Positions 38,765 through 49,331 are shown, counted from the stretch's first letter. The stretch: DNA of 60,073 nucleotides from Bartonella fuyuanensis (GCF_014197255.1 NZ_JACIFE010000010.1:1-60073); one strand, 5' to 3'. Made by a program: numbers and translations. Notes: generated by a model not told the origin, from the sequence alone.

Positions 38765-39483
38765 TAACCTACCGCCTTTTTGTAGCCTATTTGAGTATAT
38801 GTTTCCAAATGGCGTAAGATTGCAGCAAAAAACATTGAAAATAATAAATAGAGTAAGCATGCTACAAGATAAAATAGCATAGGTTTATTGGTAGCTGCGA
38901 CAGCTAAATTCGTTTGTCGCATGAGGTCAACAAGCGCGATGGTTGAAACGAGGGATGTATCTTTCAATAAAGTAAGCCAATTATTAGAAAGTCCTGGCAA
39001 GGCATTTCGGATTAGCTGAGGGAAGATAACGCGAAAAAATGTAGTTGAACGCGTAAGGCCTAAAGCTTTAGCTGCTTCATATTGACCTTTATCAAAAATA
39101 CTAAATGCTCCAAGCCAAACTTCACAAGAGAAAGCTGTAAGAACCAGACTGAGGGCAACAACACCAGCAACAAAAGCATTTATACTGAACATGATTTCAA
39201 TGTTAAAATAGTCGAAGGCATTTTGAATAAGGCTTTGTAAACCATAGTAAACTAAAAACAAGGTTAAAAGCTCTGGTAGCCCACGAAACACTATTGAAAA
39301 AAGGTGTGCTATAGCTTTAACTATTTTAATATTAGATCGAATCATCATTGCATTTAGAAGACCTAAGGGCAGCCCTAGAAGTCCACAACACAACGCCAAT
39401 GCCAATGTCATTCCTGCACTAGAAAGTATAACCGCTCCCCATCCCCCATTGCTAAATGATAGCAATGCTAAATTTTCAATCAT
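38764..39483 (-). CDS. Polar amino-acid ABC transporter, permease 1
   Basis: HisQ/ArtQ-like inner-membrane subunit. I use ATG 39483 (MIENLALLSFSNGGWGAVIL), which has AGGAA upstream and a family-like N-terminus; the frame opens at 39498. About five membrane helices, with the EAA loop EAAKALGLTRSTTFFRVIFPQ (near residues 154-174). It follows binding protein 1 by 78 bp. The pair of permeases would form a heterodimer. Confidence 0.92.
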   Translation of the reverse strand: MIENLALLSFSNGGWGAVILSSAGMTLALALCCGLLGLPLGLLNAMMIRSNIKIVKAIAHLFSIVFRGLPELLTLFLVYYGLQSLIQNAFDYFNIEIMFSINAFVAGVVALSLVLTAFSCEVWLGAFSIFDKGQYEAAKALGLTRSTTFFRVIFPQLIRNALPGLSNNWLTLLKDTSLVSTIALVDLMRQTNLAVAATNKPMLFYLVACLLYLLFSMFFAAILRHLETYTQIGYKKAVG

Positions 39484-39561
39484 TCTTATGTTCCTCATAA
39501 AGTAGTTAGATAATGTTTCTAGACATAAACAGCAGGTTTTATTTAACTACTATGTTGATAT

Positions 39562-40314
39562 TTAATAAACATCCCGTGTAAAATATTTCCTCATAATTTT
39601 CTCATAAGTTCCATCCGAACGAATTTCTTTTATTGCCTCATTGAATTTATTTTTAAGTTCATTATCATTTTGGCGGAGTGCAATTGCAACAGGAAATTTT
39701 GTTTCTCCCAGAGTTCCTAGAAGCTTACAGCAATCTTTTCCTTCATTTTTAAGCCAATTTAATGCTTGTAATTTATCCACGATAATCATATCAAGTCGAT
39801 GATTTAAAAGATCACGATTTACTTCTATTGTGGAAGGGTAGAGTTTGATTTTTACCTCTCCAGAGGCATAATGATCCTCTGCATATGCAGCTTGTGTTGT
39901 ATTTGATTGCACACCAAGATTTTTACCTTTAAAGCTTTGTATCGAAATTTCTTTAATTCCTGAAGCTTTGGTAACAATGACAGCTAGCGCTGTGTCATAG
40001 TAAGGATCTGTGAAGTCAATTTTTTGTAAACGCTCTTGTGTATAAGAAAGAGAAGCAACGATAGCATCGTATTTTTTTGCAATAAGTCCGGGGATCATTC
40101 CCTCAAAATCTTGCGTGACAATAGTACATGTAACCTTCATTTTTTTACAAAGTGCGTAAGATATATCGATATCAAATCCCTGCAGTTTGTTATTTGAATC
40201 AATATAACTAAAGGGGGGGTAAGTACCTTCACTTACGATTTTTAATGTTTTCGCACCAGCCGATTGGATAAATAGCGTGGCGCTTATTATAAGAGCTCCA
40301 GCTAATAGTTTCAT
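39562..40314 (-). CDS. Polar amino-acid ABC transporter, substrate-binding protein (copy 1)
   Basis: Periplasmic binding protein of the HisJ/ArgT/ArtJ type. The 250-residue precursor has a signal peptide MKLLAGALIISATLFIQSAG without a lipobox. The mature N-terminus LKIVSEGTYPPFSYIDSNNK and GFDIDISYALCKKMKVTCTIV, then FEGMIPGLIAKKYDAIVASLS, are family landmarks for basic amino-acid binders. It is about four-fifths identical by eye to the neighbouring copy 2. A promoter-like sequence precedes it (40361-40389). Ligand not certain: arginine, lysine, ornithine or histidine. Confidence 0.92.
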   Translation of the reverse strand: MKLLAGALIISATLFIQSAGAKTLKIVSEGTYPPFSYIDSNNKLQGFDIDISYALCKKMKVTCTIVTQDFEGMIPGLIAKKYDAIVASLSYTQERLQKIDFTDPYYDTALAVIVTKASGIKEISIQSFKGKNLGVQSNTTQAAYAEDHYASGEVKIKLYPSTIEVNRDLLNHRLDMIIVDKLQALNWLKNEGKDCCKLLGTLGETKFPVAIALRQNDNELKNKFNEAIKEIRSDGTYEKIMRKYFTRDVY

Positions 40315-40360
40315 GATGTTCTCCTATTGAATAAGTGGGAAAATATAAAACCGTTACGTT

Positions 40361-40389
40361 TTTATAATCTGTGAGCTTTTCTTGAGCAA
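40361..40389 (-). promoter_or_regulatory. Promoter-like sequence for binding protein copy 1
   Basis: On the minus strand, TTGCTC (complement of 40384-40389) and TATAAA (complement of 40361-40366) are separated by 17 bp, close to a sigma-70-type promoter. The same boxes and spacing occur upstream of copy 2, which supports function through conservation. Confidence 0.55.
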
Positions 40390-40805
40390 TGCAAAAATTT
40401 AGCGGTGCCTATTTTATATCATTATGTTGGAGATTATTATCAAAAAATTACCTTTTTATTGGTTTAAAGAAGGATAAATATCTTATTTCTTGTATGATAG
40501 CTTAACTTTCATGAAATGATTAATTTGCAGCATTTTATGAGTAAAAATTGGGTATTTTTCTTTAAAAATAAGGTTATTTAATTTAAAAATAAAAAAACAC
40601 TAGCTTTTTATAAGATAAAAATATAATTCTATTATTATCATTAAATCTCATATTTAAGTATCGATGAGCATTAAAAACTAATTTTTGAGTAAATGTAAAT
40701 TTTTATTATAAAAATTCTGACTTTCAGTTAAACTTACATATTCAACAAAGAGTTTAAAAATACTCTTTAAATATTCAAAGATTTAATTCTAATTCATAGT
40801 GATAT
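40390..40805. other. Spacer between the two binding-protein genes
   Basis: About 415 bp without a gene. Parts align by eye with the spacer upstream of copy 2 (for example TTATCAAAAAA and AGCTTTT…GATAAAAAT…TAA), so it belongs to the duplicated unit. A stem, AAAGAGT 40747-40753 with ACTCTTT 40762-40768, lies just after the copy 2 stop and may be its terminator. Confidence 0.45.
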
Positions 40806-41558
40806 TTAATCAATATCAAATGTAAAATATTTCCTCATGATTTTATCATAGCTTCCATCGGCACGAATTTCTTCTATTGCTTTATTAAAGCTGTTTTTAA
40901 GATCATTATTATTTTGACGGAGCGCAATTGCAATAGGAAATGTTGTTTCTTCTAAAGTTCCTAAAAGTTTGCAGCAGTCTTTTCCGTCATTTTCAAGCCA
41001 ATTTAATGCTTTTAATTTATCAAAGATGATTATATCAAGCCGATGGCTTAAAAGATCACGATTAACTTCTATTGCTGTAGGATAAAATTTGATATTTACT
41101 CCTTCAGAGGTATAATGATCTTCTACATATGCAGCTTGTGTCGTATTCGATTGTACTCCAAGATTTTTACCTTTAAAGGCTTGTGGTGAGATTTCTTTAA
41201 TTCCTGAATTTTTGGTAACAATAACAGCGAGTACTGTATTGTAGTAAGGATTTGTAAAATCAATTTTTTTTAAACGCTCCTTTGTAGGAGAGAGGGAAGA
41301 AACAATAGCGTCGTATTTTTTTGCAAGAAGTCCGGGAATCATCCCCTCGAAGGCTTGAGTGACAATAGTACATGTAACCTTCATTTTTTTACAAAGTGCA
41401 TAAGCTATATCAATATCAAACCCTTGAAGTTCGTTATTTGAATCAATATAACTAAATGGGGGATAAGAAGCATCACTAGCAATTTTCAGTGTTTGAGAAT
41501 TAGCTGATATGGTAAATAGTGTTGCGCTTATTATAAGAGATACTGCTACTAATTTCAT
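40806..41558 (-). CDS. Polar amino-acid ABC transporter, substrate-binding protein (copy 2)
   Basis: Paralogue of copy 1, same length (250 residues), with a signal peptide MKLVAVSLIISATLFTISANS. Core motifs are kept: SYPPFSYIDSNNELQGFDID, ALCKKMKVTCTIV, FEGMIPGLLAKKYDAIVSSLS and KGKNLGVQSNTTQAAY. Differences cluster in the second lobe (for example FDKLKALNWLENDGKDCC) and near the binding cleft (SDASYPPF versus SEGTYPPF), so ligand preference may differ. No permease or ATPase is attached to copy 2 alone; it probably shares those downstream of copy 1. Confidence 0.92.
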   Translation of the reverse strand: MKLVAVSLIISATLFTISANSQTLKIASDASYPPFSYIDSNNELQGFDIDIAYALCKKMKVTCTIVTQAFEGMIPGLLAKKYDAIVSSLSPTKERLKKIDFTNPYYNTVLAVIVTKNSGIKEISPQAFKGKNLGVQSNTTQAAYVEDHYTSEGVNIKFYPTAIEVNRDLLSHRLDIIIFDKLKALNWLENDGKDCCKLLGTLEETTFPIAIALRQNNNDLKNSFNKAIEEIRADGSYDKIMRKYFTFDID

Positions 41559-41606
41559 TATGTTCTCCTATGAGATAAGCTAGAAAATATGAAAACATCA
41601 TGTATG

Positions 41607-41635
41607 TTTATAATCTGGAAGCTCTTTTGGAGCAA
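41607..41635 (-). promoter_or_regulatory. Promoter-like sequence for binding protein copy 2
   Basis: Minus-strand TTGCTC (complement of 41630-41635) and TATAAA (complement of 41607-41612) with a 17-bp spacer, the same as before copy 1. The distance to the start codon is also about the same. Confidence 0.55.
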
Positions 41636-42321
41636 TGTAAAAAATTGATTTGTGTTCATTATGCTGGATTTTATCAAAAAAATGATTTATCATCAAGGTA
41701 TGTAGGCAAAGAATAGAAAAAGAAACAAAACTCTTGTTGATTATATAACGAATTTTAATAATTTTGTTTAAGAGTTAATAAATATTTTTAAAAGAAAATC
41801 TATTAATTTAACTCCAACGAAATTTCAGCTTTTAACAGGATAAAAATGTAAAGAATTATTGTTTTTAGCTGTGGTATGAGATGCCTAGATATTTAAAGAA
41901 TCTCAAGATGGGTTTATTTTCTGATAGTTATGAAGGTTTTTCTTGTAAAAGAAGTGTAATTTTAACCGATAATGTGAAGATGAATGATTATGCATAGGGT
42001 ATATTATAATAAATAACTATACCTATAGATGGTGTCATTTTGTATCTTAAATTTGTAAAATTACATTTTCTTTTTATTTTAATCGATTTCAATAGGATAA
42101 GGAGTGTTTGGCATCTGAAGAAATATTTAAGGGAAACTTTTTACAATTTTACGGGGAAGAGATTGGGCATGAAATTCTAATATTGCTAAGTTTTAATATG
42201 TAAGAAGGTTTTTAAACAAAAATGATAGAAAATATACTTCATTGAAGGTGATAAGAATTATAAGGAAAATTTTTAAAATCAAACTTTATAAAAACTCTTA
42301 AAGGACACTTTTTGATCATTT
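41636..42321. other. Gene-free AT-rich spacer between copy 2 and gltA
   Basis: About 690 bp with no supported gene on either strand. The part nearest copy 2 (to about 41870) resembles the 40390-40640 spacer, marking the far edge of the duplication. The rest is AT-rich with no recognised feature. Confidence 0.45.
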
Positions 42322-42355
42322 TCAATAAAGCTTCAGTAAATTGAAGCTTTATTGA
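42322..42355 (-). terminator. 14-bp perfect stem-loop at the gltA 3' end
   Basis: TCAATAAAGCTTCA 42322-42335 and TGAAGCTTTATTGA 42342-42355 are perfect inverted repeats with a 6-nt loop, 9 bp after the gltA stop. It lacks a long T tail but is well placed as the gltA terminator or 3'-stabilising hairpin. Confidence 0.7.
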
Positions 42356-42364
42356 TTTCTCCCT

Positions 42365-43660
42365 TTAATTTACACGTTCATCTATGGGAATATAATTACG
42401 TATAGCATAACCTGTGTAGAGTTGACGAGGACGACCAATTTTTTGTGCAGGATCTTCAATCATTTCTTTCCACTGGGCCACCCATCCAACACTGCGTGCT
42501 AATGCAAAAAGAACAGTGAACATTTCGGTTGGAAAACCTAGAGCTTTTAACGTAATTCCGGAATAGAAATCAACATTGGGATAAAGCTTTTTCTCAATGA
42601 AATATTTATCATTTAAGGCAATTTTTTCAAGTTCCATTGCAATATCAAGAAGCGGGTCATTTTTAATGTTGAGCTCTTTTAAAACTTCGTGACAAGTTTT
42701 TTGCATGATTTTTGCACGTGGGTCATAATTTTTATAGACTCTGTGACCAAAGCCCATAAGGCGGAAAGGATCATTTTTATCTTTTGCACGTGCAATAAAT
42801 TCGGGAATTCTTTTAATAGAACCTATTTCTTGGAGCATTTTTAGACATGCTTCATTGGCACCACCATGTGCTGGTCCCCAAAGGCATGCAACACCTGCTG
42901 CAATACATGCAAATGGATTAGCACCAGAGGATCCAGCAAGACGTACTGTCGATGTAGAAGCATTTTGTTCATGATCTGCATGAAGGATAAAGATTTGATC
43001 CATTGCTCGTGCAAGCACCGGATTTATTTTATATTCTTCACAAGGAACAGCAAAACACATACGGAGAAAATTTGCAGCATAACTAAGATCATTGCGTGGA
43101 TAAACAAATGCTTGGCCAATACTGTATTTATAAGCCATAGCAGCAAACGTTGGAACTTTTGAGATAAGACGAACAGAAGCAATCATTCTCTGGTGAGGAT
43201 CTGTAATATCAATAGAGTCGTGATAGAATGCAGACATAGCTCCAAGGCAGGCAACCATTACAGCCATAGGATGAGAGTCACGACGGAAGCTATGGAAGAA
43301 GCGTGCAAACTGTTCGTGGACCATGGTATGCTGCATAATACATCGATCAAAGTCATTTTTTTCTTGCTGTGTTGGGAGTTCACCATAAAGTAAAAGATAA
43401 CAACTTTCGAGAAAGTCCCCTTTTTCAGCCAATTGGTCGATAGGATAACCACGATAAAGCAATATACCGTTATCACCATCAATATAAGTAATTTTTGATT
43501 CACAAGAAGCTGTTGAAGTAAAACCGGGATCATAAGTAAAAATATCAGTTTTTTTGTAGAGAGAAGCAATTTCGATGACTTTAGGTCCAATTGTGCCTTT
43601 ACGCAGAGGAAGTTTCACTTGTTTATCGTTCACAATAATATGTGCGCTATTCTCAGACAT
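42365..43660 (-). CDS. gltA: Citrate synthase
   Basis: TCA-cycle entry enzyme; also the standard Bartonella typing locus. The 431-residue hexameric-type protein has [20 protein letters not shown] and [13 protein letters not shown] near the start, [36 protein letters not shown], and [15 protein letters not shown], which include the catalytic His residues. The C-terminus has [22 protein letters not shown]. It is on the minus strand, upstream-adjacent to gltX1, an order also seen in Brucella-type genomes. Confidence 0.97.
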   Translation of the reverse strand: MSENSAHIIVNDKQVKLPLRKGTIGPKVIEIASLYKKTDIFTYDPGFTSTASCESKITYIDGDNGILLYRGYPIDQLAEKGDFLESCYLLLYGELPTQQEKNDFDRCIMQHTMVHEQFARFFHSFRRDSHPMAVMVACLGAMSAFYHDSIDITDPHQRMIASVRLISKVPTFAAMAYKYSIGQAFVYPRNDLSYAANFLRMCFAVPCEEYKINPVLARAMDQIFILHADHEQNASTSTVRLAGSSGANPFACIAAGVACLWGPAHGGANEACLKMLQEIGSIKRIPEFIARAKDKNDPFRLMGFGHRVYKNYDPRAKIMQKTCHEVLKELNIKNDPLLDIAMELEKIALNDKYFIEKKLYPNVDFYSGITLKALGFPTEMFTVLFALARSVGWVAQWKEMIEDPAQKIGRPRQLYTGYAIRNYIPIDERVN

Positions 43661-43924
43661 TTGGTATTCCTTTCAGATTCTTCGCTTCTAAAAATTAAGA
43701 CTTTGCTTCATAAGAGTGGGAGATATATAATAACTAAAGCTTTTCTTACTTAGTATTAAGGGTAGATTGCCTCTAAAAGTAAGTGCATGCAATCTAAAAA
43801 TATTTCCTTATTAATCATTATTACTCAATAAAAAATGTATTTCAATGATATAACATAAAAACTCTTTTAGATTATATTGAGATTTATGTATAGATACTGA
43901 TTTGGGGAAATATATTAGCACACA

Positions 43925-45355
43925 TCACGAGCATACTGTTGTGATAAGTTGATCCTTGATGCGATAAAGAGATTCATCGCGTCCTAATAAAATAAGAATA
44001 TCCAAGATACCTGGTGATGTTGCACATCCTGTGAGAGCTGCACGAAGTGGTTGGGCAATAGACCCAAATTTCAGATTCTTTGTTTGTCCATAAGAATGAA
44101 GAGTTGCATCTAGCACTTTTGTATCCCAAGAGGGACAAGCTTTCAAGGCAAGATAAAGATCGTTTAAAATGGTTCGTCCATTTTTGTCCAGGAGTATTTG
44201 TGCTTTTTCGTTAAGCTGTAATGGTCGTTGCATAAAAATGAAGGAGGCGTTATCAATTAGTTCGCACAGTGTTTTTGAGCGTTCTTTCAAATATGGAATT
44301 GCTTTTAAAAATTGAATATGGCGTTGTTCATCAAGTCTTTCAATGATTTGTGCTCCTTTATCGGTTTCTGGTAGAATATCAAGAGCTGCACTCAAAAGTT
44401 CTTGATCATTGCTCGTGCGCATATAGTGTCTGTTGATGGAATCGAGCTTTTGGAGATCAAAACGAGCAGCACCTTTGTTAATATCTTTAATATCAAACCA
44501 AGAAATCATATCTTCGAGTGACATGAGTTCGTCATCCCCATGACTCCAACCTAAACGGACAAGGTAATTGCGTAATGCAGCTGGAAGATATCCCATTGTT
44601 CGATAAGCATCAACACCGAGCGCACCATGCCGCTTTGATAATTTTTCGCCGTTTTTACCATGAATAAGAGGAATATGTGCCATAACAGGAATATCCCATC
44701 CCAATGCTTCAAAGATGATTATTTGCCGGGCTGCGTTGGTAAGATGATCGTCACCACGTATGATATGTGTGATGCCCATATCATGATCATCAACGACAAC
44801 AGCATGCATATAGGTAGGAGAACCGTCAGAACGCAAAATAATAAAGTCATCTAAATCTTTATTAGGAAAACGAACACTACCTTGAACACGATCATGAACA
44901 ATCGTTTCTCCATCTTGAGGAGTTTTGATGCGAATAACAGGCTTAACACCTTTAGGAGCTTCAGAATTATCACGGTTGCGCCACCGTCCATCATAACGTG
45001 GTGGTCGCCCTTCCGCACGGGCTTTTTCACGCATTTCAACTAATTCTTCAGGTGAAGCATAACAATAATATGCTTTGCCATTCTTGACTAACAGTTCGGC
45101 GATTTGGCGGTGACGTTCTGCACGTTTAAATTGTGAAATAGGGGGGCCATCATAACTAAGTCCCATCCAGTGTAAGCCATCTATAATGGCTTTTACAGCT
45201 GCTTCTGTTGAGCGTTCTCGGTCTGTATCTTCAATTCGTAGAAGCATTTTCCCACTGTTATGTTTTGCATAAAGCCAATTAAAAAGTGCAGTACGAATGC
45301 CACCAATATGAAGGAAACCAGTAGGTGAGGGAGCAAAACGAGTAATAACAGACAC
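43925..45355 (-). CDS. gltX1: Glutamyl-tRNA synthetase 1
   Basis: Class I synthetase charging tRNA-Glu. The 476-residue protein has [13 protein letters not shown] (HIGH motif, near residues 7-19) and KLSKRHG (KMSKS motif, near 240). In alphaproteobacteria without glutaminyl-tRNA synthetase, one GluRS also charges tRNA-Gln for GatCAB amidation. A second paralogue is at 54160-55533. The gene is divergent from comEC, separated by 114 bp. Which paralogue serves tRNA-Gln cannot be read directly. Confidence 0.95.
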   Translation of the reverse strand: MSVITRFAPSPTGFLHIGGIRTALFNWLYAKHNSGKMLLRIEDTDRERSTEAAVKAIIDGLHWMGLSYDGPPISQFKRAERHRQIAELLVKNGKAYYCYASPEELVEMREKARAEGRPPRYDGRWRNRDNSEAPKGVKPVIRIKTPQDGETIVHDRVQGSVRFPNKDLDDFIILRSDGSPTYMHAVVVDDHDMGITHIIRGDDHLTNAARQIIIFEALGWDIPVMAHIPLIHGKNGEKLSKRHGALGVDAYRTMGYLPAALRNYLVRLGWSHGDDELMSLEDMISWFDIKDINKGAARFDLQKLDSINRHYMRTSNDQELLSAALDILPETDKGAQIIERLDEQRHIQFLKAIPYLKERSKTLCELIDNASFIFMQRPLQLNEKAQILLDKNGRTILNDLYLALKACPSWDTKVLDATLHSYGQTKNLKFGSIAQPLRAALTGCATSPGILDILILLGRDESLYRIKDQLITTVCS

Positions 45356-45469
45356 GAATATTTTCCTTTAAATTGAGATATTACTTATGGAATTTGATAA
45401 AAAGATTATGTTAGCATAGGTAATAGGGTTTGCAAGAGCTGCATTGCAAGTTAAAGCGGGGATTCACGG

Positions 45470-47752
45470 ATGTTTAATCAAAGTAAAATTAAAGATGATT
45501 TATCCGTAAGATCTGTTACAGAAAGAAAAAAGTTATGTCAAATAGAGCAGGATGTTTTTTCTAGGTGTGATGATGCAAAGAAGGGTAATCATAACCAACA
45601 AAAACTTTTTTTATTTACGCTCTTAAAAGGAGTAAGCATTTTTGTCGGAAAATGGTTAGTAGATTGTATCAATAAAGAGGTTTCTTTTGGGATTCTTTTT
45701 TCGCTGATTTTAGTCTTTTTTTCCTTAGGAATCATTTTTTATTTTCATTTAGAACAGGAGCCGAGTTGGGGACAATTGGGGGCGTTGGTTAGTATTTTTC
45801 TAGGAATATTCTATGCTGCACGTTTTTATCGAAAAATATGGATTCCCGTGGGATTTTTGTTTTGTGTTGTCTTGGGGGCTTTGGCAGCAAAAATTGAAAC
45901 GTGGCGTATTGCAACACCAATGTTAAGCAGCGATCTTATCACCACATTAAAAGGAAGAATTGTTTCTATTGAGCCAGGTGCTAAAGGGGGATTTCGTTTA
46001 GTTGTGGATATTTTGGGTACAGAAAATCCCGTATTACGCCATAGTCTTCACCGTATTCGTTTATCAGCAAGACATTTGCCATCTGGATTAGCGATTGGTG
46101 ATGGCCTGTATGGGAAAGTTAAGATGCTTGCATTATCTGGACCTGTGCGTCCAGGAGGTTACGATTTTAGTTTTCATAATTATTTTAAAGGAATTGGAGC
46201 TCAAGGTGTTTATTTAGAAGAACCAAGAAAAATATTAGTTTCGCAGCCTGATGGCATGTTAGCTATAGTTCTACAGAAAATTGAAAATTTACGCACGAAG
46301 ATGACACAAAGAATCCGCGTAGCACTTGCAGGAGAAAAAGGAAGTGTTGCGGCTGCTCTCATCACAGGACAGCGTGCTGGTATTTCAAATGAGACAAATG
46401 AAGCACTACGGACATCGGGATTAGCACATATTTTGTCAATATCTGGTTTGCATATGGCATTGTTGAGCGGCATAGTTCTTTTGGCTATCCGTAGTTTTTT
46501 AGCATTTTTTCCAGTTTTCTCTTCCTATTATCCCACTAAAAAATTTGCTGCTATTGTTGCATTTGTAATAACAGCTTTTTATTTATTACTATCAGGCTTA
46601 GCGATATCAGCGCAAAGAAGTTTTGTGATGATTTCTGTTATGTTGGTTGCTATTTTGTGTAATCGTTCTGCTATAACAATGCGTAATTTTTCTATTGCGG
46701 GGTTGATAACTCTGGCGATGACACCCCATGAAATATTAGGCCCTAGCTTTCAAATGTCTTTTTCTGCAACAGCTGCTTTGATTGCTTTTTTTGATTGGTT
46801 AAGTGGAAGATCATTTTTTCGTAAAAGAAAAATAATCTCCTCTTATTTTGGAGGAGGAGTTGTAAATTTTGTTTTTTTATCAATGCTTTCAACATGTGCA
46901 TCTTCTCTTGTTGCAGGGAGTGCAAGTGGAATTTATGCTGCTTATCATTTTTCTAATACTGCGCCTTTGACCCTTATCAGTAATGCTTTTGCTTTGCCTA
47001 TCATTTCAATCTTCGTCATTCCTTTTGGATTAATCGCAGTTTTTGCAATGTTGGGAGGATTTGAATGGTTACCACTTCAAATTATGGGGATTGGTATTGG
47101 CCTTGTGATAAAGATTGCACACATTATCAAGGCTATTTCTCCTGATTTGAATCCTGGTTTTATGCCATTATCTGCGTTGGTTTTATTGAGTATAGGCTTG
47201 GTTGGACTAACTTTTTGCAAAACACCTATCAGGCTCTTTTTTAGTTTTTTTATTTTGGTTGGTGTTTGTATTTGTGTAATGCATTCACCTGTACAACTGA
47301 TGATAGTAGATAATATGCGTCTTGTGGGCGTTATCCGTGATAAAAATTTATATATTGATCGTTATCATATTTCTAAGTTTACGACATCCATATGGAAAAA
47401 GACATTTCATGTGAATGAAACAATTAAACCAACAAAATATGGCCCTCCGTTTCACGGACAATTTATTTGTGATCATCATTTATGTGCATCTTTATTGGAT
47501 AATGGATTAAAAGTTATCGTTTTACATCGAGAAAAAGATCAATGTGTAAAGGCAGATATTCTTATTCAGACATTTGCAATTGCAAGACATAATCCAACAT
47601 GTCCTAAGAAGGCAAAAATAATATTTACGCCTCAACAATTGTTATCCCGAGGAAGCGTTGTGATGACCAAAAGTGGGGATATTATTTGGTCTTCGCTAGG
47701 GTTTCATAGACCATGGAATATGCACAGACAGTATTTACAAAAAAACACGTAA
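45470..47752 (+). CDS. comEC: ComEC/Rec2 family DNA-uptake channel protein
   Basis: Polytopic inner-membrane protein for single-stranded DNA import. The 760-residue protein has N-terminal membrane helices and a DUF4131-type region (about 60-260), then the competence domain with ITGQRAGISNETNEALRTSG and HILSISGLHMALLSGIVLL (near 300-340), and many further helices. The C-terminal segment lacks the HxHxDH metallo-beta-lactamase motif found in longer ComEC forms. It is divergent from gltX1, in conserved rhizobial context. In Bartonella this channel is of interest for uptake of gene-transfer-agent DNA (from general knowledge, not shown here). Confidence 0.9.
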   Translation: MFNQSKIKDDLSVRSVTERKKLCQIEQDVFSRCDDAKKGNHNQQKLFLFTLLKGVSIFVGKWLVDCINKEVSFGILFSLILVFFSLGIIFYFHLEQEPSWGQLGALVSIFLGIFYAARFYRKIWIPVGFLFCVVLGALAAKIETWRIATPMLSSDLITTLKGRIVSIEPGAKGGFRLVVDILGTENPVLRHSLHRIRLSARHLPSGLAIGDGLYGKVKMLALSGPVRPGGYDFSFHNYFKGIGAQGVYLEEPRKILVSQPDGMLAIVLQKIENLRTKMTQRIRVALAGEKGSVAAALITGQRAGISNETNEALRTSGLAHILSISGLHMALLSGIVLLAIRSFLAFFPVFSSYYPTKKFAAIVAFVITAFYLLLSGLAISAQRSFVMISVMLVAILCNRSAITMRNFSIAGLITLAMTPHEILGPSFQMSFSATAALIAFFDWLSGRSFFRKRKIISSYFGGGVVNFVFLSMLSTCASSLVAGSASGIYAAYHFSNTAPLTLISNAFALPIISIFVIPFGLIAVFAMLGGFEWLPLQIMGIGIGLVIKIAHIIKAISPDLNPGFMPLSALVLLSIGLVGLTFCKTPIRLFFSFFILVGVCICVMHSPVQLMIVDNMRLVGVIRDKNLYIDRYHISKFTTSIWKKTFHVNETIKPTKYGPPFHGQFICDHHLCASLLDNGLKVIVLHREKDQCVKADILIQTFAIARHNPTCPKKAKIIFTPQQLLSRGSVVMTKSGDIIWSSLGFHRPWNMHRQYLQKNT

Positions 47753-47755
47753 TCC

Positions 47756-47802
47756 ATAGCATTTTTTTGACAATGCTATAACAATATTTTTTGTTTTTTC
47801 AG
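47756..47802 (+). terminator. Terminator after comEC
   Basis: ATAGCATT 47756-47763 pairs with AATGCTAT 47772-47779 (8-nt loop), followed after a few bases by T-rich sequence through about 47802. It begins 4 bp after the comEC stop. Confidence 0.6.
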
Positions 47803-47949
47803 TTGGTAAGTTTATCAACTTCATTTTGAATGGGAAAAATATTAACAAATTTACCTCAAAAGATAAAAAAGAAGATAGTTGTTGATTATTCTATGGTAAG
47901 GTAATAGGGGTAGTCAGAGTTGCTTACGGATAAAAGGTAAAAGTTGTTC

Positions 47950-48654
47950 ATGAATGTTCAGCAGTTAAAAAAAATGGCAGCTGTTAAAGCACTTGAATTT
48001 ATTGAAGATGGTATGCGGCTTGGTATCGGATCTGGTTCGACAGTTAATGAATTTATTCGTCTTCTTGGTGAGCGTGTTACAGATGGTCTATGTGTGACTG
48101 GTGTTGCTACTTCACGATATTCTGAACAACTTTGTCGTAAGTGTGGTGTGCCTGTTAGCACTTTAGGGGAAATACCTGAGTTAGATCTTGATATTGACGG
48201 AGCAGATGAAATTGGTCCTCAGATGATGCTCATTAAAGGGGGAGGTGGAGCGTTGTTATATGAAAAAATTGTAGCATCGGCATCTCGCGTTATGCTTGTC
48301 ATTGCTGATGAAACGAAGATGGTAAAAAAACTTGGTGCTTTTGCCCTACCGATTGAAGTTAATCCATTTGGTGTACATACAACATGCAAAGCCATCGAAA
48401 AAGCAGCTAATGATTTAGGACTTTCTGGAGAAATTACATTGCGAATGAATGGAAAAAATCCGTTTAAAACAGATGGTGGCCATTTTATTCTTGATGCATT
48501 TTGGGGATGTATTTTGCAGCCCAAATTACTATCAGATGCGCTTCTTGCCATTCCTGGCGTTGTTGAGCATGGTCTTTTTTTGGACTTGGCCTCGCGTGCA
48601 ATTGTTGCTATGGCTGATGGTCAAATAAAAATTTTAGAACCATTTGATTTTTAG
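47950..48654 (+). CDS. rpiA: Ribose-5-phosphate isomerase A
   Basis: Interconverts ribose-5-phosphate and ribulose-5-phosphate in the pentose phosphate pathway. From ATG 47950 it has 234 residues with [19 protein letters not shown] (near 22-40), DIDGADEIG (near 81-89) and [19 protein letters not shown] (near 95-113), all RpiA hallmarks. The frame opens two codons earlier at TTG 47944. It begins the rpiA–DUF2059–gor series. Confidence 0.95.
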   Translation: MNVQQLKKMAAVKALEFIEDGMRLGIGSGSTVNEFIRLLGERVTDGLCVTGVATSRYSEQLCRKCGVPVSTLGEIPELDLDIDGADEIGPQMMLIKGGGGALLYEKIVASASRVMLVIADETKMVKKLGAFALPIEVNPFGVHTTCKAIEKAANDLGLSGEITLRMNGKNPFKTDGGHFILDAFWGCILQPKLLSDALLAIPGVVEHGLFLDLASRAIVAMADGQIKILEPFDF

Positions 48655-48760
48655 AAAAGGTATTTACATGATGATATGTGTGCACAACAAAGAAGGGTAT
48701 TAAAGATTTTCGGTATAATAACGAATTTAAATTATAATTAGCTATCGGGGTAATCCTTAA

Positions 48761-49318
48761 ATGAGAATAATATTTTCTTTTCAGCATTTTATAGCGTATT
48801 TTGGTGTAATTACCATTTTTTTTGTGAATATTGGAATAGTTCATGCACAAGGTGTGAGTGATCAGCATTTAGATGCAGCGCGGAAGACGATCAGGGCCAT
48901 TCAAGCAACGGATCAATTTGATAGTTTTTTACCAAATGCAGTCCATGATTTCAAAAATGAACTGATCAGTGATGATCCGAATTTGGCAACATCTATTTCT
49001 GATATTGTTGATAAGCAGGCGCTTGCTTTAATTAAAAGGCGCTCTGATTTAGAAAAAGAGATTGCCCATGTGTATGCGAAATATTTTACTCAAGAAGAGC
49101 TTGACGCAATCACAGCGTTTTATAATTCTGATACCGGTAAAAAATTTTTGATAGAAGTACCCAATATTGCACGTGATTCCTACTCTGCATTTGATGTATG
49201 GCGTTCTGCTCTTATGCAGGATCTTGTAGCCAATGTGAAAAAAGAGATGTCTGAAATACTTAATTTAAATAATTCTACTATGCCTATAAAATCAGAATCT
49301 TTAGAAAATAAAAAATAG
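48761..49318 (+). CDS. Secreted DUF2059 domain protein
   Basis: The 185-residue precursor has a signal peptide (about 1-30, ending VHAQG) and a helical DUF2059 region, with the family pattern YAKYFTQEELDAITAFYNSDTGKKFL (near 107-132). Function of the family is unknown; a periplasmic location is inferred. It lies between rpiA and gor, and two terminator-like hairpins follow. Confidence 0.85.
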   Translation: MRIIFSFQHFIAYFGVITIFFVNIGIVHAQGVSDQHLDAARKTIRAIQATDQFDSFLPNAVHDFKNELISDDPNLATSISDIVDKQALALIKRRSDLEKEIAHVYAKYFTQEELDAITAFYNSDTGKKFLIEVPNIARDSYSAFDVWRSALMQDLVANVKKEMSEILNLNNSTMPIKSESLENKK

Positions 49319-49331
49319 ATTGATTGATTTC

